From contig NZ_JANUGX010000002.1 in NCBI RefSeq assembly GCF_024753245.1, positions 186,001-250,000 of the forward strand: DNA of 64,000 nucleotides. Reading direction: 5' to 3'. Shown here one piece after another: positions 54,471 through 63,152 of the stretch. A program made the translations under genes and the position numbers. This stretch comes from Massilia norwichensis. Lineage in GTDB: Bacteria; Pseudomonadota; Gammaproteobacteria; Burkholderiales; Burkholderiaceae_D. The notes below the pieces were generated by a model that saw nothing but the letters and a program-made list of their open reading frames with translations, had not been told where the DNA came from and searched no databases. Within the stretch, counting starts at the first letter, position 1. Each line of letters begins with the position of its first letter.

Positions 54471-55694
54471 ATGCGCAAGAAACTGATCGGTGCGGCCATC
54501 GTGGTCGCCTTCTTCGCCGTCCCGGTGGCGGTCAAGTTCGGCCACCGCGAGCCGGCCCGCGAGGCCGAGTTGGCGGCCGTGCAGAAGTTCGAGATCCACC
54601 CGTCGATCCTGGCCACCGGCAACCTGGTGTTCCGCCAGGAGGTGCAGCTGTCGGCCGAAGTGATCGGCAAGGTCGCGGCGGTGCTGGTCAAGGAAGGCGA
54701 CCACGTCGCACGCGGCCAGATCCTGCTGAAGCTCGATCCGACCGTCTACCTGGCCGAGGTGGCGCAGCAGGAAGCCAGCCGCCGCAATGCCGCGATCGCC
54801 ATCGAACGCTCGCAGATCAACCTGTCTAACCAGCAGCGCGGCCTGGAGCGCACCGGTCAGCTGTACAAGGCCAAGTACATCGACATCTCGAAGTACGACG
54901 ACTCAGTGCACCAGGTCGACGTCGCCAAGGTCGACCTGCGCGCCAGCCGCGAGACGCTGGAACAGGCCAGCGCGATGCTGCTGCAGGCGCGCGAGCGGCT
55001 GGCCAAGACCGAGGTACGGGCGCCAATCGACGGCACCGTGACCGCGGTGCCGATCAAGGTCGGCGAGACGGCGGTCGCCAGCGCCACCGGCATCGCCGGC
55101 TCGTCGCTGATGACGATCGCCGACGTCGGCTCGATCATGGCCGAGGTCAACGTCGACGAAGCCGACATCGCGCGCGTGGCGGTGGGCCAGCAGGCCAAGG
55201 TGTTCCCGGCCGCCTACCCCGACCAGCCGCTGATCGGCAAGGTGGAAAGCGTGGCGATGGCGCCGAAAAGCGCGATGCCCGGCGCCCAGAGCCAGGGCCG
55301 CAGCTACGTGGTCAAGCTGCGCCTCGACGACCCGAAACTGGCGCTGCGCTCGGGCATGACCTGCCGCGTCGAGATCGTGGTCGGAGGCAGCAGCGCCAAG
55401 CCCGCGGTGCCGATCCAGGCGGTGCTGAGCGAGGAAGTCGCCGCCAGCGCCAGGGACAAGGAAAAAATCAGGAACACCAGCTACGTGTTCGTGGTGCAGG
55501 ACGGCAAGGCGAAAAAGACGCAGGTCGAACTCGGCCTGTCCGACGACGCCAACCAGGAAGTGACCAAGGGCCTGGCGCCCGGCCAGACCATCGTGACCGG
55601 CCCGGCGCGCCTGCTGCGCGAACTGCGCGACGGCGACGCCGTGAGCGCGAAGAAGCTTGATGCCAAGGTCGCCGGCGCGAAGGTCGCCTCGTGA
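54471..55694 (+). CDS. MacA-like efflux periplasmic adaptor
   Basis: A 407-residue membrane-fusion protein. An N-terminal signal anchor (KKLIGAAIVVAFFAVPVAVK) is followed by a barrel-sandwich half-motif (VQLSAEVIGKVAAVLVKEGD near residue 58) and an alpha-helical hairpin (QEASRRNAAIAIERSQINLS to about 185). The second half-motif is RAPIDGTVTAVPIKVGE near 195, then a beta-barrel and a membrane-proximal domain. It should connect the MacB-type ABC pump to an outer-membrane channel, which is not encoded here. It ends in a 4-nt overlap with the ATPase gene. Confidence 0.9.
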   Translation: MRKKLIGAAIVVAFFAVPVAVKFGHREPAREAELAAVQKFEIHPSILATGNLVFRQEVQLSAEVIGKVAAVLVKEGDHVARGQILLKLDPTVYLAEVAQQEASRRNAAIAIERSQINLSNQQRGLERTGQLYKAKYIDISKYDDSVHQVDVAKVDLRASRETLEQASAMLLQARERLAKTEVRAPIDGTVTAVPIKVGETAVASATGIAGSSLMTIADVGSIMAEVNVDEADIARVAVGQQAKVFPAAYPDQPLIGKVESVAMAPKSAMPGAQSQGRSYVVKLRLDDPKLALRSGMTCRVEIVVGGSSAKPAVPIQAVLSEEVAASARDKEKIRNTSYVFVVQDGKAKKTQVELGLSDDANQEVTKGLAPGQTIVTGPARLLRELRDGDAVSAKKLDAKVAGAKVAS

Positions 55695-56380
55695 TCCGCC
55701 TGCAGGGCATCACCAAGAAATACCGGATGGGCGACCAGATCGTGCGCGCGCTGCAGGGCGTCGACCTGCAGATCGAGCGCAACGAGATGGTCGCCTTCAT
55801 CGGCGCCTCCGGTTCCGGCAAGTCGACCATGATGAATATCGTCGGCTGCCTGGACCGGCCCAGCAGCGGCGAGTACTGGCTCAACGGCCGCGAAGTGGCG
55901 ACGATGTCCGGCGACGACCTGGCGCGCGTGCGCAACCAGGAGATCGGCTTCATCTTCCAGAGCTTCCACCTGCTGCCGCGCGCCAGCGCGATCGACAACG
56001 TGGCCCAGCCGCTGATCTACCGCGGCGTGCCGCTGCGCGAGCGCCTGGCGCTGGCGACCGAGGCCCTGCGGCGCGTCGGCCTGGGCGAGCGCATGCATCA
56101 CCGGCCCAACGAGCTGTCAGGCGGCCAGCGCCAGCGGGTGGCGATCGCGCGCGCGCTGGTCGGCAAGCCCTCGATCCTGCTGGCCGACGAACCGACCGGC
56201 AACCTCGACAGCGCCACCAGCCTCGACATCATGAACCTGATCCGCGAACTACACGCCGGCGGCCAGACCGTCGTCATCGTGACCCACGAGCCGGAGATCG
56301 CCGAACAATGCCAGCGCGTGGTGCGCCTGCGTGACGGCCGCGTCATGTCGGACACCCTGGTTGCGGAGCGTGTCGCATGA
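55691..56380 (+). CDS. MacB/LolD-type ABC transporter ATP-binding protein
   Basis: A 229-residue ABC ATPase of the MacB/LolD group: Walker A GASGSGKSTMMNIVGCLDRP near residue 38, Q-loop EIGFIFQSFHLLPRASAIDN near 83, signature ELSGGQRQRVAIARALV near 140, Walker B ILLADEPTGNLDSAT near 163, and switch His VIVTHEPEIAEQC. The start is GTG overlapping the adaptor stop. With the next gene it forms a split MacB in which ATPase and permease are separate chains. Confidence 0.93.
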   Translation: MIRLQGITKKYRMGDQIVRALQGVDLQIERNEMVAFIGASGSGKSTMMNIVGCLDRPSSGEYWLNGREVATMSGDDLARVRNQEIGFIFQSFHLLPRASAIDNVAQPLIYRGVPLRERLALATEALRRVGLGERMHHRPNELSGGQRQRVAIARALVGKPSILLADEPTGNLDSATSLDIMNLIRELHAGGQTVVIVTHEPEIAEQCQRVVRLRDGRVMSDTLVAERVA

Positions 56381-57597
56381 ACCTGTTCCTGGAAAGCGTG
56401 CGCTCGGCGCTGGCGTCGATCCGCGCGCACCGGCTGCGCAGTTTTCTCACCTCGCTCGGGATCATCATCGGCGTGGCGTCGGTCATCACCGTGATCTCGC
56501 TGATCCAGGGCCTGTCGAAAAGCGTCAGCGACCAGTTCGAGGGGCTGGGCGGGAATGGCCTGACGATCCGGCCGCACAATGAATTCAAGGAGGTCATGCG
56601 CGGCAAGATCAACTACCTGCGCTTCGAGGACGTCGAACAGCTGCGCCTGCGGGTCGAGGAAATCCGCGACCTGAGCCCGGTGTTCTCGCCGGGATTTTCC
56701 GAGGTGCGCTTTACCGGCATGTCGGCCACGGCCCAGGTGATGGCCACCTCGGGCAGCTACCAGGAAGTGAACCAGCGCTATGCGCGCCTGGGCCGCTTCA
56801 TCAGCGATTCGGACAACGCCGGCGCGCGGCGCGTGGCCGTGATCGGCGAAAAGCTGATCGAGGACCTGCATTTGCCGCCGAATCCGGTCGGGCAGTTCGT
56901 CCTGTACGGGAACGAGTGGTTCAAGATCGTCGGCGTGATGGAAAAGCGCGGCGAGATCTTCGGCATGTCCCAGGACAACTACATGATCATTCCGTTCAAG
57001 ACGGGACAGAGCCTGATCGGCAACAACACCCGGCCGCAGCTGTCGATCACGGTGGCGGTGCGCGACCTGACCCGGCTGGACGAGACGCGCAACCATATCC
57101 GCAGCGTGATGCGCGTGGCGCACCGCCTGAAGGCGGACGAACGCGACGATTTCGAGATCGAATCGGCCGACCAGATCGCAAAAAGCTTCGACAAGCTCAG
57201 CACGACCGTGACCCTGGTGATGGGCGGCGTGGTCGGCATCGCCCTGCTGGTGGGCGGGATCGGCATCATGAACATCATGTTGGTGTCGGTGAAGGAGCGG
57301 ACCCGCGAGATCGGCATCTGCAAGGCGATCGGCGCGCGCAGCCGCGACATCCTGCTGCAGTTCCTGATCGAGGCGGTGACGCTGTCGCTGCTGGGCGGCC
57401 TGCTCGGGCTGATCATCGGCTATGCGCTGGGCATCGGCATTGCCGCCATGATCCCCGACTTCCCGCCGGCCGTGGTGCCGTGGTGGGCGGTGGCGCTGTC
57501 GGTGCTGTTCTCGGGCGGCGTGGGCGTGGTGTTCGGGGTGGTGCCGGCCAGCCAGGCGGCGCGTCTGGATCCGATCGACGCATTGCGGTACGAGTAA
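56377..57597 (+). CDS. MacB-type FtsX-fold ABC permease
   Basis: A 406-residue type VII ABC permease: one N-terminal membrane helix (LRSFLTSLGIIIGVASVITV, about 19-40) and a large periplasmic MacB_PCD domain (about 45-280). The FtsX domain has three C-terminal helices (MGGVVGIALLVGGIGIMNIM near 278, LLGGLLGLIIGYALGIGIAA near 337, and the last near 375). The SVKERTREIGICKAIGARSR coupling loop is diagnostic. ATG overlaps the ATPase stop (ATGA). Such complexes act in mechanotransmission, exporting peptides, antibiotics or lipids; no substrate can be assigned. Confidence 0.92.
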   Translation: MNLFLESVRSALASIRAHRLRSFLTSLGIIIGVASVITVISLIQGLSKSVSDQFEGLGGNGLTIRPHNEFKEVMRGKINYLRFEDVEQLRLRVEEIRDLSPVFSPGFSEVRFTGMSATAQVMATSGSYQEVNQRYARLGRFISDSDNAGARRVAVIGEKLIEDLHLPPNPVGQFVLYGNEWFKIVGVMEKRGEIFGMSQDNYMIIPFKTGQSLIGNNTRPQLSITVAVRDLTRLDETRNHIRSVMRVAHRLKADERDDFEIESADQIAKSFDKLSTTVTLVMGGVVGIALLVGGIGIMNIMLVSVKERTREIGICKAIGARSRDILLQFLIEAVTLSLLGGLLGLIIGYALGIGIAAMIPDFPPAVVPWWAVALSVLFSGGVGVVFGVVPASQAARLDPIDALRYE

Positions 57598-57693
57598 GGA
57601 GCGCAAAGGCACGCTTGCGCCGGCTCAAGGGTAGCAGCTTGAGCCACCGTAACATGGGCCGGTCGCGTTTGCGCCCCTGCGCCCGGAGCCTGC

Positions 57694-59595
57694 ATGCCTC
57701 GCCGAGTTTGCCGTGTCTTGACCCTGTGGCTGTCCCTGTGGCTGCCCCTGTGCTGCCTGTTCGCCTCTGGACCGGTGCTGGCGCGCGACACCGGCACCGA
57801 TCCGGCGCTGGTGATCGACCGCCACATCCAGCATTACACGGTCGAGACCGACGGCAGCTACCGCCTGAACGTCGACCTCGCCAAGACCATCGTCCAGCAG
57901 CGCGCCCTGCGTGGCCACGGCCAGTACGCGATCGGCTACAACCGCACGCTGGACGACATCCTGGCGCTCGAGGCCTGGACCCAGAAGCCCGATGGGCGGC
58001 GCGTGCCGGTGCAGCCGGGCCAGGTACTGGACCAGCAGGAAGCCGCCACCGGCGCGGGCGAAGCGCCGATGTTCGAGGACACACGCCTGAAAGTCGTGGT
58101 ATTTCCCGAGGTGGCGGTCGGCGACCAGCTGGTGCTGCGCTACACGCTGCGGCGCAAGGCCGGGCTTTTCCCGGGCAACTTCGAAGACCTGTCGTCGGCG
58201 CCCTTCTACGCCAGTAAAAACACCCTGCTGATCTACGACATGCCGTCCACGATGCCCTTGTACGCCGATGCGGCCGGCTTCGTGCCCGTGCCGGGCGAGA
58301 ATCCGCCGGGACGGCGGCGCTACCAGTGGCGCTACCTGAACGGCGACAACGAACGCCTGGAAGCCGGCGCGGTCAGCTACCTGGACTACGGTAAGCGGCT
58401 GGCGGTGTCGACCTTTGCCGATTACGCGGCCTTTGTCGGGGCTTTCCGCGCGCTGGCCGCCAATGCAAGCAATGCCGCCGGCCGCACCCCGCCCGCGCCC
58501 GCCATCGCCGCCCTGGCGCGCCAGCTCACGGCCGGGCTGCCGGACACGCGCGCCCGCGCACTGGCGCTGTCGAACTGGGTGCGCGACAACATCCGTTACG
58601 TCGGCGTCTACGTCGGACCGGGCGGCGTGGTGCAGCATCCGGCCAGCACCGTGCTGGAGAACCGTTACGGCGACTGCAAGGACCACGCCGGCCTGCTCGA
58701 AGCCTTGCTGGCCGCGGCCGGCATCGAGTCCACCGGCGCGCTGGTCAATAGCGGCAATGCCTACCGCCTGCCGGAAACGCCGACGCTGGGCGTGTTCAAC
58801 CACATGATCACCTACGTGCCCAGCCTCGACCTCTACCTCGATTCGACCGCCGAAGCGGTCGGCGCCGGCTACCTGCCGCCCGCCCTGCTCGGCAAGCCGG
58901 TGCTGCTCTTGAGAACCGGGACCTTTGCGATGACGCCGATCCTGCAGCCCGAACGCAAGCGCAGTACAGCCTGGTTCGACATCCGCCGCGATGGCCGCAG
59001 CAGCTTCAAACTCAGCAAGACAGCGGTCGGCGCCGTCGCCGAACCCTACCGCAGCGCCTTGCGCGATGCGCGCCAGGCCGAGCGCGAAGCCTTTGCGCAG
59101 CGCATGCTGCAGGGCCTCGGGCGCAAAAGCCGCGGCGTGTTCGATGCGTCCTCGGGCAAGGGCAGCGCGGACGAGGTCAGGCTGTCCTTTTCCGGCACCA
59201 GCGAGGGCTTCCTCGAACTGCCCGGACCGAGCGCCCTGGCCACCAGCTACGATGCCTGGGGCGGGCTGGCGGAAGCGGTGTCCAGCCTCGGCCAGGAAAG
59301 CGAGCGGCGCCAGGATTTCGTCTGCCCCGCCATCGATCACGAAGACGAGACCGGCTTCCGCTTCCCGAAAGGCGTGCGCATCCTCGCCCTGCCCAAGCCG
59401 CTCAAGCTGATGGATGGCGGCATCTATTACCACGCCAGCTATGCGCGGCGCGGCAGCGCCGTCGTAATCAAGCGCCGCCTGAGCTTCCGCCATGGCAGCG
59501 CCACCTGTACGCCTGCCGACTACCGTGCCATGCAGCCGGCGCTGGAACGCATCCAGCGCGATCTGCGCAGCCAGGTCGTGGTGAGCGGCGACTAG
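57694..59595 (+). CDS. DUF3857/transglutaminase-like exported protein
   Basis: A 633-residue protein with a signal peptide (about residues 1-31, ending VLAR-DT), an N-terminal DUF3857 domain (HYTVETDGSYRLNVDLAKTI near 47) and a transglutaminase-core domain. The papain-like triad is seen as Cys in NRYGDCKDHAGLLEALL near 330, His in NHMITYVPSLD near 369, and Asp in YLDSTAEAVGAGY near 382. It may be a protease or crosslinker in the periplasm; no substrate is known. It follows the transporter run by 96 nt, across which a stable hairpin (GGCTCAAG/CTTGAGCC, 57620-57643) lies. The 3' end overlaps the GNAT gene by 4 nt. Confidence 0.85.
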   Translation: MPRRVCRVLTLWLSLWLPLCCLFASGPVLARDTGTDPALVIDRHIQHYTVETDGSYRLNVDLAKTIVQQRALRGHGQYAIGYNRTLDDILALEAWTQKPDGRRVPVQPGQVLDQQEAATGAGEAPMFEDTRLKVVVFPEVAVGDQLVLRYTLRRKAGLFPGNFEDLSSAPFYASKNTLLIYDMPSTMPLYADAAGFVPVPGENPPGRRRYQWRYLNGDNERLEAGAVSYLDYGKRLAVSTFADYAAFVGAFRALAANASNAAGRTPPAPAIAALARQLTAGLPDTRARALALSNWVRDNIRYVGVYVGPGGVVQHPASTVLENRYGDCKDHAGLLEALLAAAGIESTGALVNSGNAYRLPETPTLGVFNHMITYVPSLDLYLDSTAEAVGAGYLPPALLGKPVLLLRTGTFAMTPILQPERKRSTAWFDIRRDGRSSFKLSKTAVGAVAEPYRSALRDARQAEREAFAQRMLQGLGRKSRGVFDASSGKGSADEVRLSFSGTSEGFLELPGPSALATSYDAWGGLAEAVSSLGQESERRQDFVCPAIDHEDETGFRFPKGVRILALPKPLKLMDGGIYYHASYARRGSAVVIKRRLSFRHGSATCTPADYRAMQPALERIQRDLRSQVVVSGD

Positions 59596-60074
59596 GCCGC
59601 GCGCAACTTCTCCACGGCGGCATCGCTCAGCTCGAAGCGCAAGTCGACCCGGTCGCGGCCGGAGCGGTAGCCGCCGGGCCAGCGCGCGATGACCTCGAAA
59701 CCGCAGCGTTCGAAAAAGCCTGCCGTGTGCGGGTGCGTGTCGACCGTTACCCAGCGCGGGCGCGCCTTGCGGCCGGCCATGTGCAGCAGGCGGTAATGCA
59801 GCAGGGCGCGGCCGAGGCCGGTGCCGTGGCGGTCGGCACGCACCAGGCCGAATACCAGCGTGCCCAGGTTGTAGAAGGGAGAGAGCTCGTAGCCGCCGAA
59901 GGCCAGCACCTCCTCACCTTCGACCGCGACGAAGAAAGGGCCGTCCGGTTCATCGAGCGCCGAACGCAGCCAGGCTTCCTCCGAGGCCGGAAAATGGTCC
60001 GGGACATTGCTGCGGAAAGCGGCCAGTACCGCCTTGCGGTCGGCCGGCCGGTAGCGCCGGATACGAATCTTCAT
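59592..60074 (-). CDS. GNAT-family N-acetyltransferase
   Basis: A 160-residue GCN5-related acetyltransferase beginning MKIRIRRYRPADRKAVLAAF. The acetyl-CoA-binding motif A is ADRHGTGLGRALLHYRLLHM (R/Q-x-x-G-x-G/A variant: RHGTGLG) near residue 87, and motif B lies near THPHTAGFFERCGFEVIARW. The substrate is unknown. Start at 60074 with AAGGAG 8 nt upstream. Convergent with the DUF3857 gene and divergent from the HD/LuxR regulator. Confidence 0.88.
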   Translation of the reverse strand: MKIRIRRYRPADRKAVLAAFRSNVPDHFPASEEAWLRSALDEPDGPFFVAVEGEEVLAFGGYELSPFYNLGTLVFGLVRADRHGTGLGRALLHYRLLHMAGRKARPRWVTVDTHPHTAGFFERCGFEVIARWPGGYRSGRDRVDLRFELSDAAVEKLRAA

Positions 60075-60113
60075 TGCGTGCTCCTTGTTCACTCTCGTGT
60101 TGGCCGTTACATT

Positions 60114-61562
60114 ATGGCCATGCAACTCGACGAAACCATCAGCGTGGAAGATGCCGTGCAGGTGCTGGCCATGGTCGGCGACCTGAGCATGGGCCTGCCG
60201 CCCGACCACTCGGTCCGGACGGCGCGCCTGGCCGCACGCCTGGCGGAAGAAAACGGCGATGCCGCGGATGCCTGCACCAGCACGCGCCTGGTCGGGCTGC
60301 TGCGCTGGTCCGGCAGCACGGCGACGGCGCCCGGCTTTTCCAACCTGCTGGGCGACGACGTCCTCGGCCGCCACGCCATGGTAACGCGTACCCTGTCCGG
60401 CAATCCCAACCTGACCCTGCCGAACGTGCTGCCGCTGGCCGAGATGCAATGCGAGGTGGCGGGCGACATCGCCGCCTTGCTGGGGCTGGCGCCGGACGTC
60501 GAGGAAGCGCTGCGCCACCTGTTCGGCAGCCACGCCCGCGGCGACATGCAGGACGCGCTGTTCGCCCCGAACATCCCGCGCGCCGTGTTCTACGTGCGCC
60601 TGGCCGGCGACCTGGAAGTGCTGGCGCCGGCCCACGGCACCGAGGGTGCGATGCGCCTGATCGGCGAGCGCGCCGGCGTGAAGTACCCGGCGACCCTGGT
60701 CGAACGCCTGGCACCGCATGCCCAGGACTGGCTGGATGCGCTGGGCGAGCCGTCCTGCGCGGCCGACTACGCCGGCCACGACCGCCGCGTGCCGCTCACC
60801 ATCATCGCCGATGTGATCGAGTTGAAGCTGCCCTGGCTGGCCGGCTATTCGCGCCGGGTGGCAGCGCTGGCCAAGCGCAGCGCGGTCGGCGCCGGCCTGA
60901 TCGCCCTCGAGGAAAAGCCGCTGGTGCGGGCCGCCCTGCTGCACGGGATCGGCCGCGTGGCGGTGCCGAACAGCGTCTGGCAGCGGCCGGCCAAGCTCGG
61001 CGACCTCGACTGGGACCAGGTACGCAAAGTGCCGTTCTGGACCGCGCGCGCCGCGGTCCTGGTGCCCGCCATCGCCCACGATACCACGCTGGCCTCCTTC
61101 GTCTACGAGCGCCTGGATGGCAGCGGTTACTTCCGCAAGGCGCGCGGCGAAGCGATCGGACCGCAGGAACGGGTGCTGGCGGTGGCCGCGGCCTACGCGG
61201 CGCTGACCTCGCCGCGGCCCTGGCGCCCGGCCCATGGCGAGGCAGCCGCCGGCACCCTGCTGGTGGCACAGGCCGGCGCCGGGCGCTTCGACCGGCAGGC
61301 GGTGAGCGCGGTGCTCGAGGCGGCGCGCTCGATGGCGCCGAAGCCCGGGCGTGCGAAACCGGTGCGCGATGCGCTGCTGTCCTCGCGCGAAGTCGAGGTG
61401 CTGCGCCACATCAGCCTGGGCGAAACCAGCCGCGAGGCGGCGCGCGCGATGAAGATCACCCCGGCCAGCGTGCGGACCCATGTCGATACGATTTTCGAGA
61501 AGCTGGAGGCCAGTTCGCGGCCGGCGGCGACCTTGAAGGCGCTGACCCGCGGCCTGATTTAG
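60114..61562 (+). CDS. Degenerate HD-GYP domain fused to LuxR-type HTH regulator
   Basis: A 482-residue protein. Most of it is an HD-superfamily region: an N-terminal part (VEDAVQVLAMVGDLSMGLPP, the RTARLAARLAEE segment) and a C-terminal HD-GYP-like stretch (ALLHGIGRVAVPNSVWQRPA near 285, YERLDGSGYFRKARGEAIGP near 328). The metal-binding HD pair is HG and GYP is GYF, so c-di-GMP hydrolysis is doubtful. The C-terminus is a LuxR/FixJ winged helix (SSREVEVLRHISLGETSREA near 423). A ligand-sensing regulator is the best guess. ATG 60114 or ATG 60120. Confidence 0.8.
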   Translation: MAMQLDETISVEDAVQVLAMVGDLSMGLPPDHSVRTARLAARLAEENGDAADACTSTRLVGLLRWSGSTATAPGFSNLLGDDVLGRHAMVTRTLSGNPNLTLPNVLPLAEMQCEVAGDIAALLGLAPDVEEALRHLFGSHARGDMQDALFAPNIPRAVFYVRLAGDLEVLAPAHGTEGAMRLIGERAGVKYPATLVERLAPHAQDWLDALGEPSCAADYAGHDRRVPLTIIADVIELKLPWLAGYSRRVAALAKRSAVGAGLIALEEKPLVRAALLHGIGRVAVPNSVWQRPAKLGDLDWDQVRKVPFWTARAAVLVPAIAHDTTLASFVYERLDGSGYFRKARGEAIGPQERVLAVAAAYAALTSPRPWRPAHGEAAAGTLLVAQAGAGRFDRQAVSAVLEAARSMAPKPGRAKPVRDALLSSREVEVLRHISLGETSREAARAMKITPASVRTHVDTIFEKLEASSRPAATLKALTRGLI

Positions 61563-61638
61563 CAGGGTGGACTCTCCGAGCCCACGCGCACGCTTGCAGA
61601 CCTCTACCTTCCCCGTGGGCACGGGGTGCCCACCCTAC
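61562..61638. repeat. REP/BIME-like element, copy 4 (tail-to-tail, degenerate)
   Basis: Two units in opposite arrangement to copies 1-3 and 5: a degenerate unit starting GCAGGGTGG (61562) and a good unit GTGGGCAC-N3-GTGCCCAC ending CCTAC (61614-61638). Spans the end of the HD/LuxR gene and the pth stop. Confidence 0.7.
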
Positions 61639-62219
61639 TCCGTATGCAGCTGCGTGGTCGCCGCCGCCATCTTCCCTTCGCACACCATCGGAATAATGCG
61701 CAGCGCCTTGTCGATCGCTTCCTCGATCAGCGTCTGCTCTTCGCGGCGTGGGCGGTGCAGCACGAAATCGACCACCGCCTGCTGCAGGTTGAGGGTGCGC
61801 GGATGGCCGATGCCGAGGCGCAGACGCCAGTAATCCTGGGTGCCGAGCGCCGAGGTGATGTCCTTCAGGCCGTTGTGGCCACCCGAGGAGCCGCCGCGCT
61901 TGAGCTTGGCCGCGCCGGGCGGCAGGTCGAGTTCGTCGTGCACGACCAGGATCTCTTCCGGCGCGATCTTGAAGAAGCGCGCCAGCGCGCCGACGGACTG
62001 CCCGGAGCGGTTCATGAAGGTCAGCGGCTCCAGCAGCCAGACTTCCTTGCCCGAGATGGACGTCTTCGCCACCATGGCGTTGAAACGCGATTCGCGCTGC
62101 AGCCGGCAGCCGGGCAGCGTGTTGGCGAGGTTGTCGACCAGCCAGAAGCCGGCGTTGTGGCGGGTGGTTTCGTATTCCGGGCCGGGGTTGCCGAGGCCGA
62201 CGATCAGGCGGATGTGCAT
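61635..62219 (-). CDS. pth: Peptidyl-tRNA hydrolase
   Basis: A 194-residue Pth enzyme that releases peptidyl-tRNA. Motifs: [20 protein letters not shown] near residue 5 (catalytic His in TRHN), [12 protein letters not shown] near 65, [20 protein letters not shown] near 92 and [20 protein letters not shown] near 113. Part of the prs-rplY-pth run on the minus strand. The C-terminus reaches into a REP-like element. Confidence 0.96.
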   Translation of the reverse strand: MHIRLIVGLGNPGPEYETTRHNAGFWLVDNLANTLPGCRLQRESRFNAMVAKTSISGKEVWLLEPLTFMNRSGQSVGALARFFKIAPEEILVVHDELDLPPGAAKLKRGGSSGGHNGLKDITSALGTQDYWRLRLGIGHPRTLNLQQAVVDFVLHRPRREEQTLIEEAIDKALRIIPMVCEGKMAAATTQLHTE

Positions 62220-62283
62220 AAAGCGTCAATCGAATCGTAAAGCTCGATTATCGCGGAAAACCGCGAACACCTGAGCAGAAAAC

Positions 62284-62320
62284 AAAAAACCCGCCGGACG
62301 CGGGGTCGCAGCGGGTTTTT
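62284..62320. terminator. Terminator between rplY and pth
   Basis: Stem AAACCCGC/GCGGGTTT (62287-62294 with 62311-62318), A-run on the left and T-run on the right, so it works in the minus direction after rplY (and also plus). It lies 38 nt beyond the rplY stop, implying pth has its own transcript or read-through. Confidence 0.8.
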
Positions 62321-62357
62321 ATCGTGCCGCTCCCGGGAGAGCGGCAACAAACAGCAA

Positions 62358-62945
62358 TTACTCAGCAGCGGCTTCAGCCGTAGCAGCACCACGCGGGATC
62401 GACGAGGTAGCGACGGTCTGGTCCTTGCCGTGGGCAACGATGCTCACGCCTTCCGGCAGGGTCAGGTCGGACACGTGCACCGATTGACCGGCTTCCAGCT
62501 TGCTCAGGTCGACGGTGATGAATTCCGGCAGCTTGCCCGGCAGGCAGGTGACGTCCAGCTCGTTCAGCACGTGCGAAACGATGGCGCCGCTCAGCTTGAC
62601 GGCCGGCGAGACGTCGGCGTTGACGAAGTGCAGGGCGACCTTGGTGTGGATCGGCTGCGAAGCGTCGACGCGCTGGAAGTCCACGTGCAGGACCAGTTGC
62701 TTGTATGCGTGCATCTGGAAGTCACGCAGCAGGACTTGCTGGGCTTGACCGTCCAGTTCCAGGTCCAGGACGGCGCCGTGGAAAGCTTCTTTCTTGAGCG
62801 CGTGGAACAGCGCGTTGCCATCGACGGCGATCAGTTCCGGGGCGCCAGCGCCACCGTAGATGATGCCAGGGGTCTGGCCAGCGTTGCGCAGGCGGCGGCT
62901 CGCTCCGGTCCCCTGCTGTTCGCGTTTGAATGCGACTACTTTCAT
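62358..62945 (-). CDS. rplY: 50S ribosomal protein L25 / general stress protein Ctc
   Basis: A 195-residue long-form L25 (TL5/Ctc) that binds 5S rRNA. The N-terminal L25 domain has [27 protein letters not shown] and [20 protein letters not shown] near 75. The C-terminal TL5 domain has [20 protein letters not shown] near 125. The tail is Ala/Glu-rich. Start at 62945 with TGGAGT; the in-frame sequence further upstream is leader. Between prs and pth, the usual order. Confidence 0.95.
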   Translation of the reverse strand: MKVVAFKREQQGTGASRRLRNAGQTPGIIYGGAGAPELIAVDGNALFHALKKEAFHGAVLDLELDGQAQQVLLRDFQMHAYKQLVLHVDFQRVDASQPIHTKVALHFVNADVSPAVKLSGAIVSHVLNELDVTCLPGKLPEFITVDLSKLEAGQSVHVSDLTLPEGVSIVAHGKDQTVATSSIPRGAATAEAAAE

Positions 62946-63086
62946 GGTGTTACTCCAAGTAATGTGGGCTCGAATGCCGGCATGGCCGGCCCGCTTGCCC
63001 GGTGGTGGTCGCCCCCGCGACCAGGGGCTTCCGTGAAATGAGCGCAATGTTACGCACTCAAGAAATTCTGTATAGCTTGCGTGGAC

Positions 63087-63142
63087 GTGGGCACAGGGTG
63101 CCCACCCTACCGTTCAATGTAGGGTGGGCACCCCGTGCCCGC
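63087..63142. repeat. REP/BIME-like element, copy 5
   Basis: Two units facing each other: GTGGGCAC-N3-GTGCCCAC ending CCTAC (63087-63110), then GTAGG with GTGGGCAC-N3-GTGCCCGC (63119-63142). Between prs and rplY, directly past the prs stop codon (63153). Confidence 0.85.
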
Positions 63143-63152
63143 GTTTTCTATC

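Noticed and set aside
57620-57643. Hairpin GGCTCAAG/CTTGAGCC as a terminator between the permease and transglutaminase genes
   Set aside because: Stable stem but no T-run on either strand; kept only as a structural note.
57625-59493. Long minus-strand frame opposite the transglutaminase-like gene
   Set aside because: Antisense shadow; the plus strand encodes a signal peptide and a catalytic triad.
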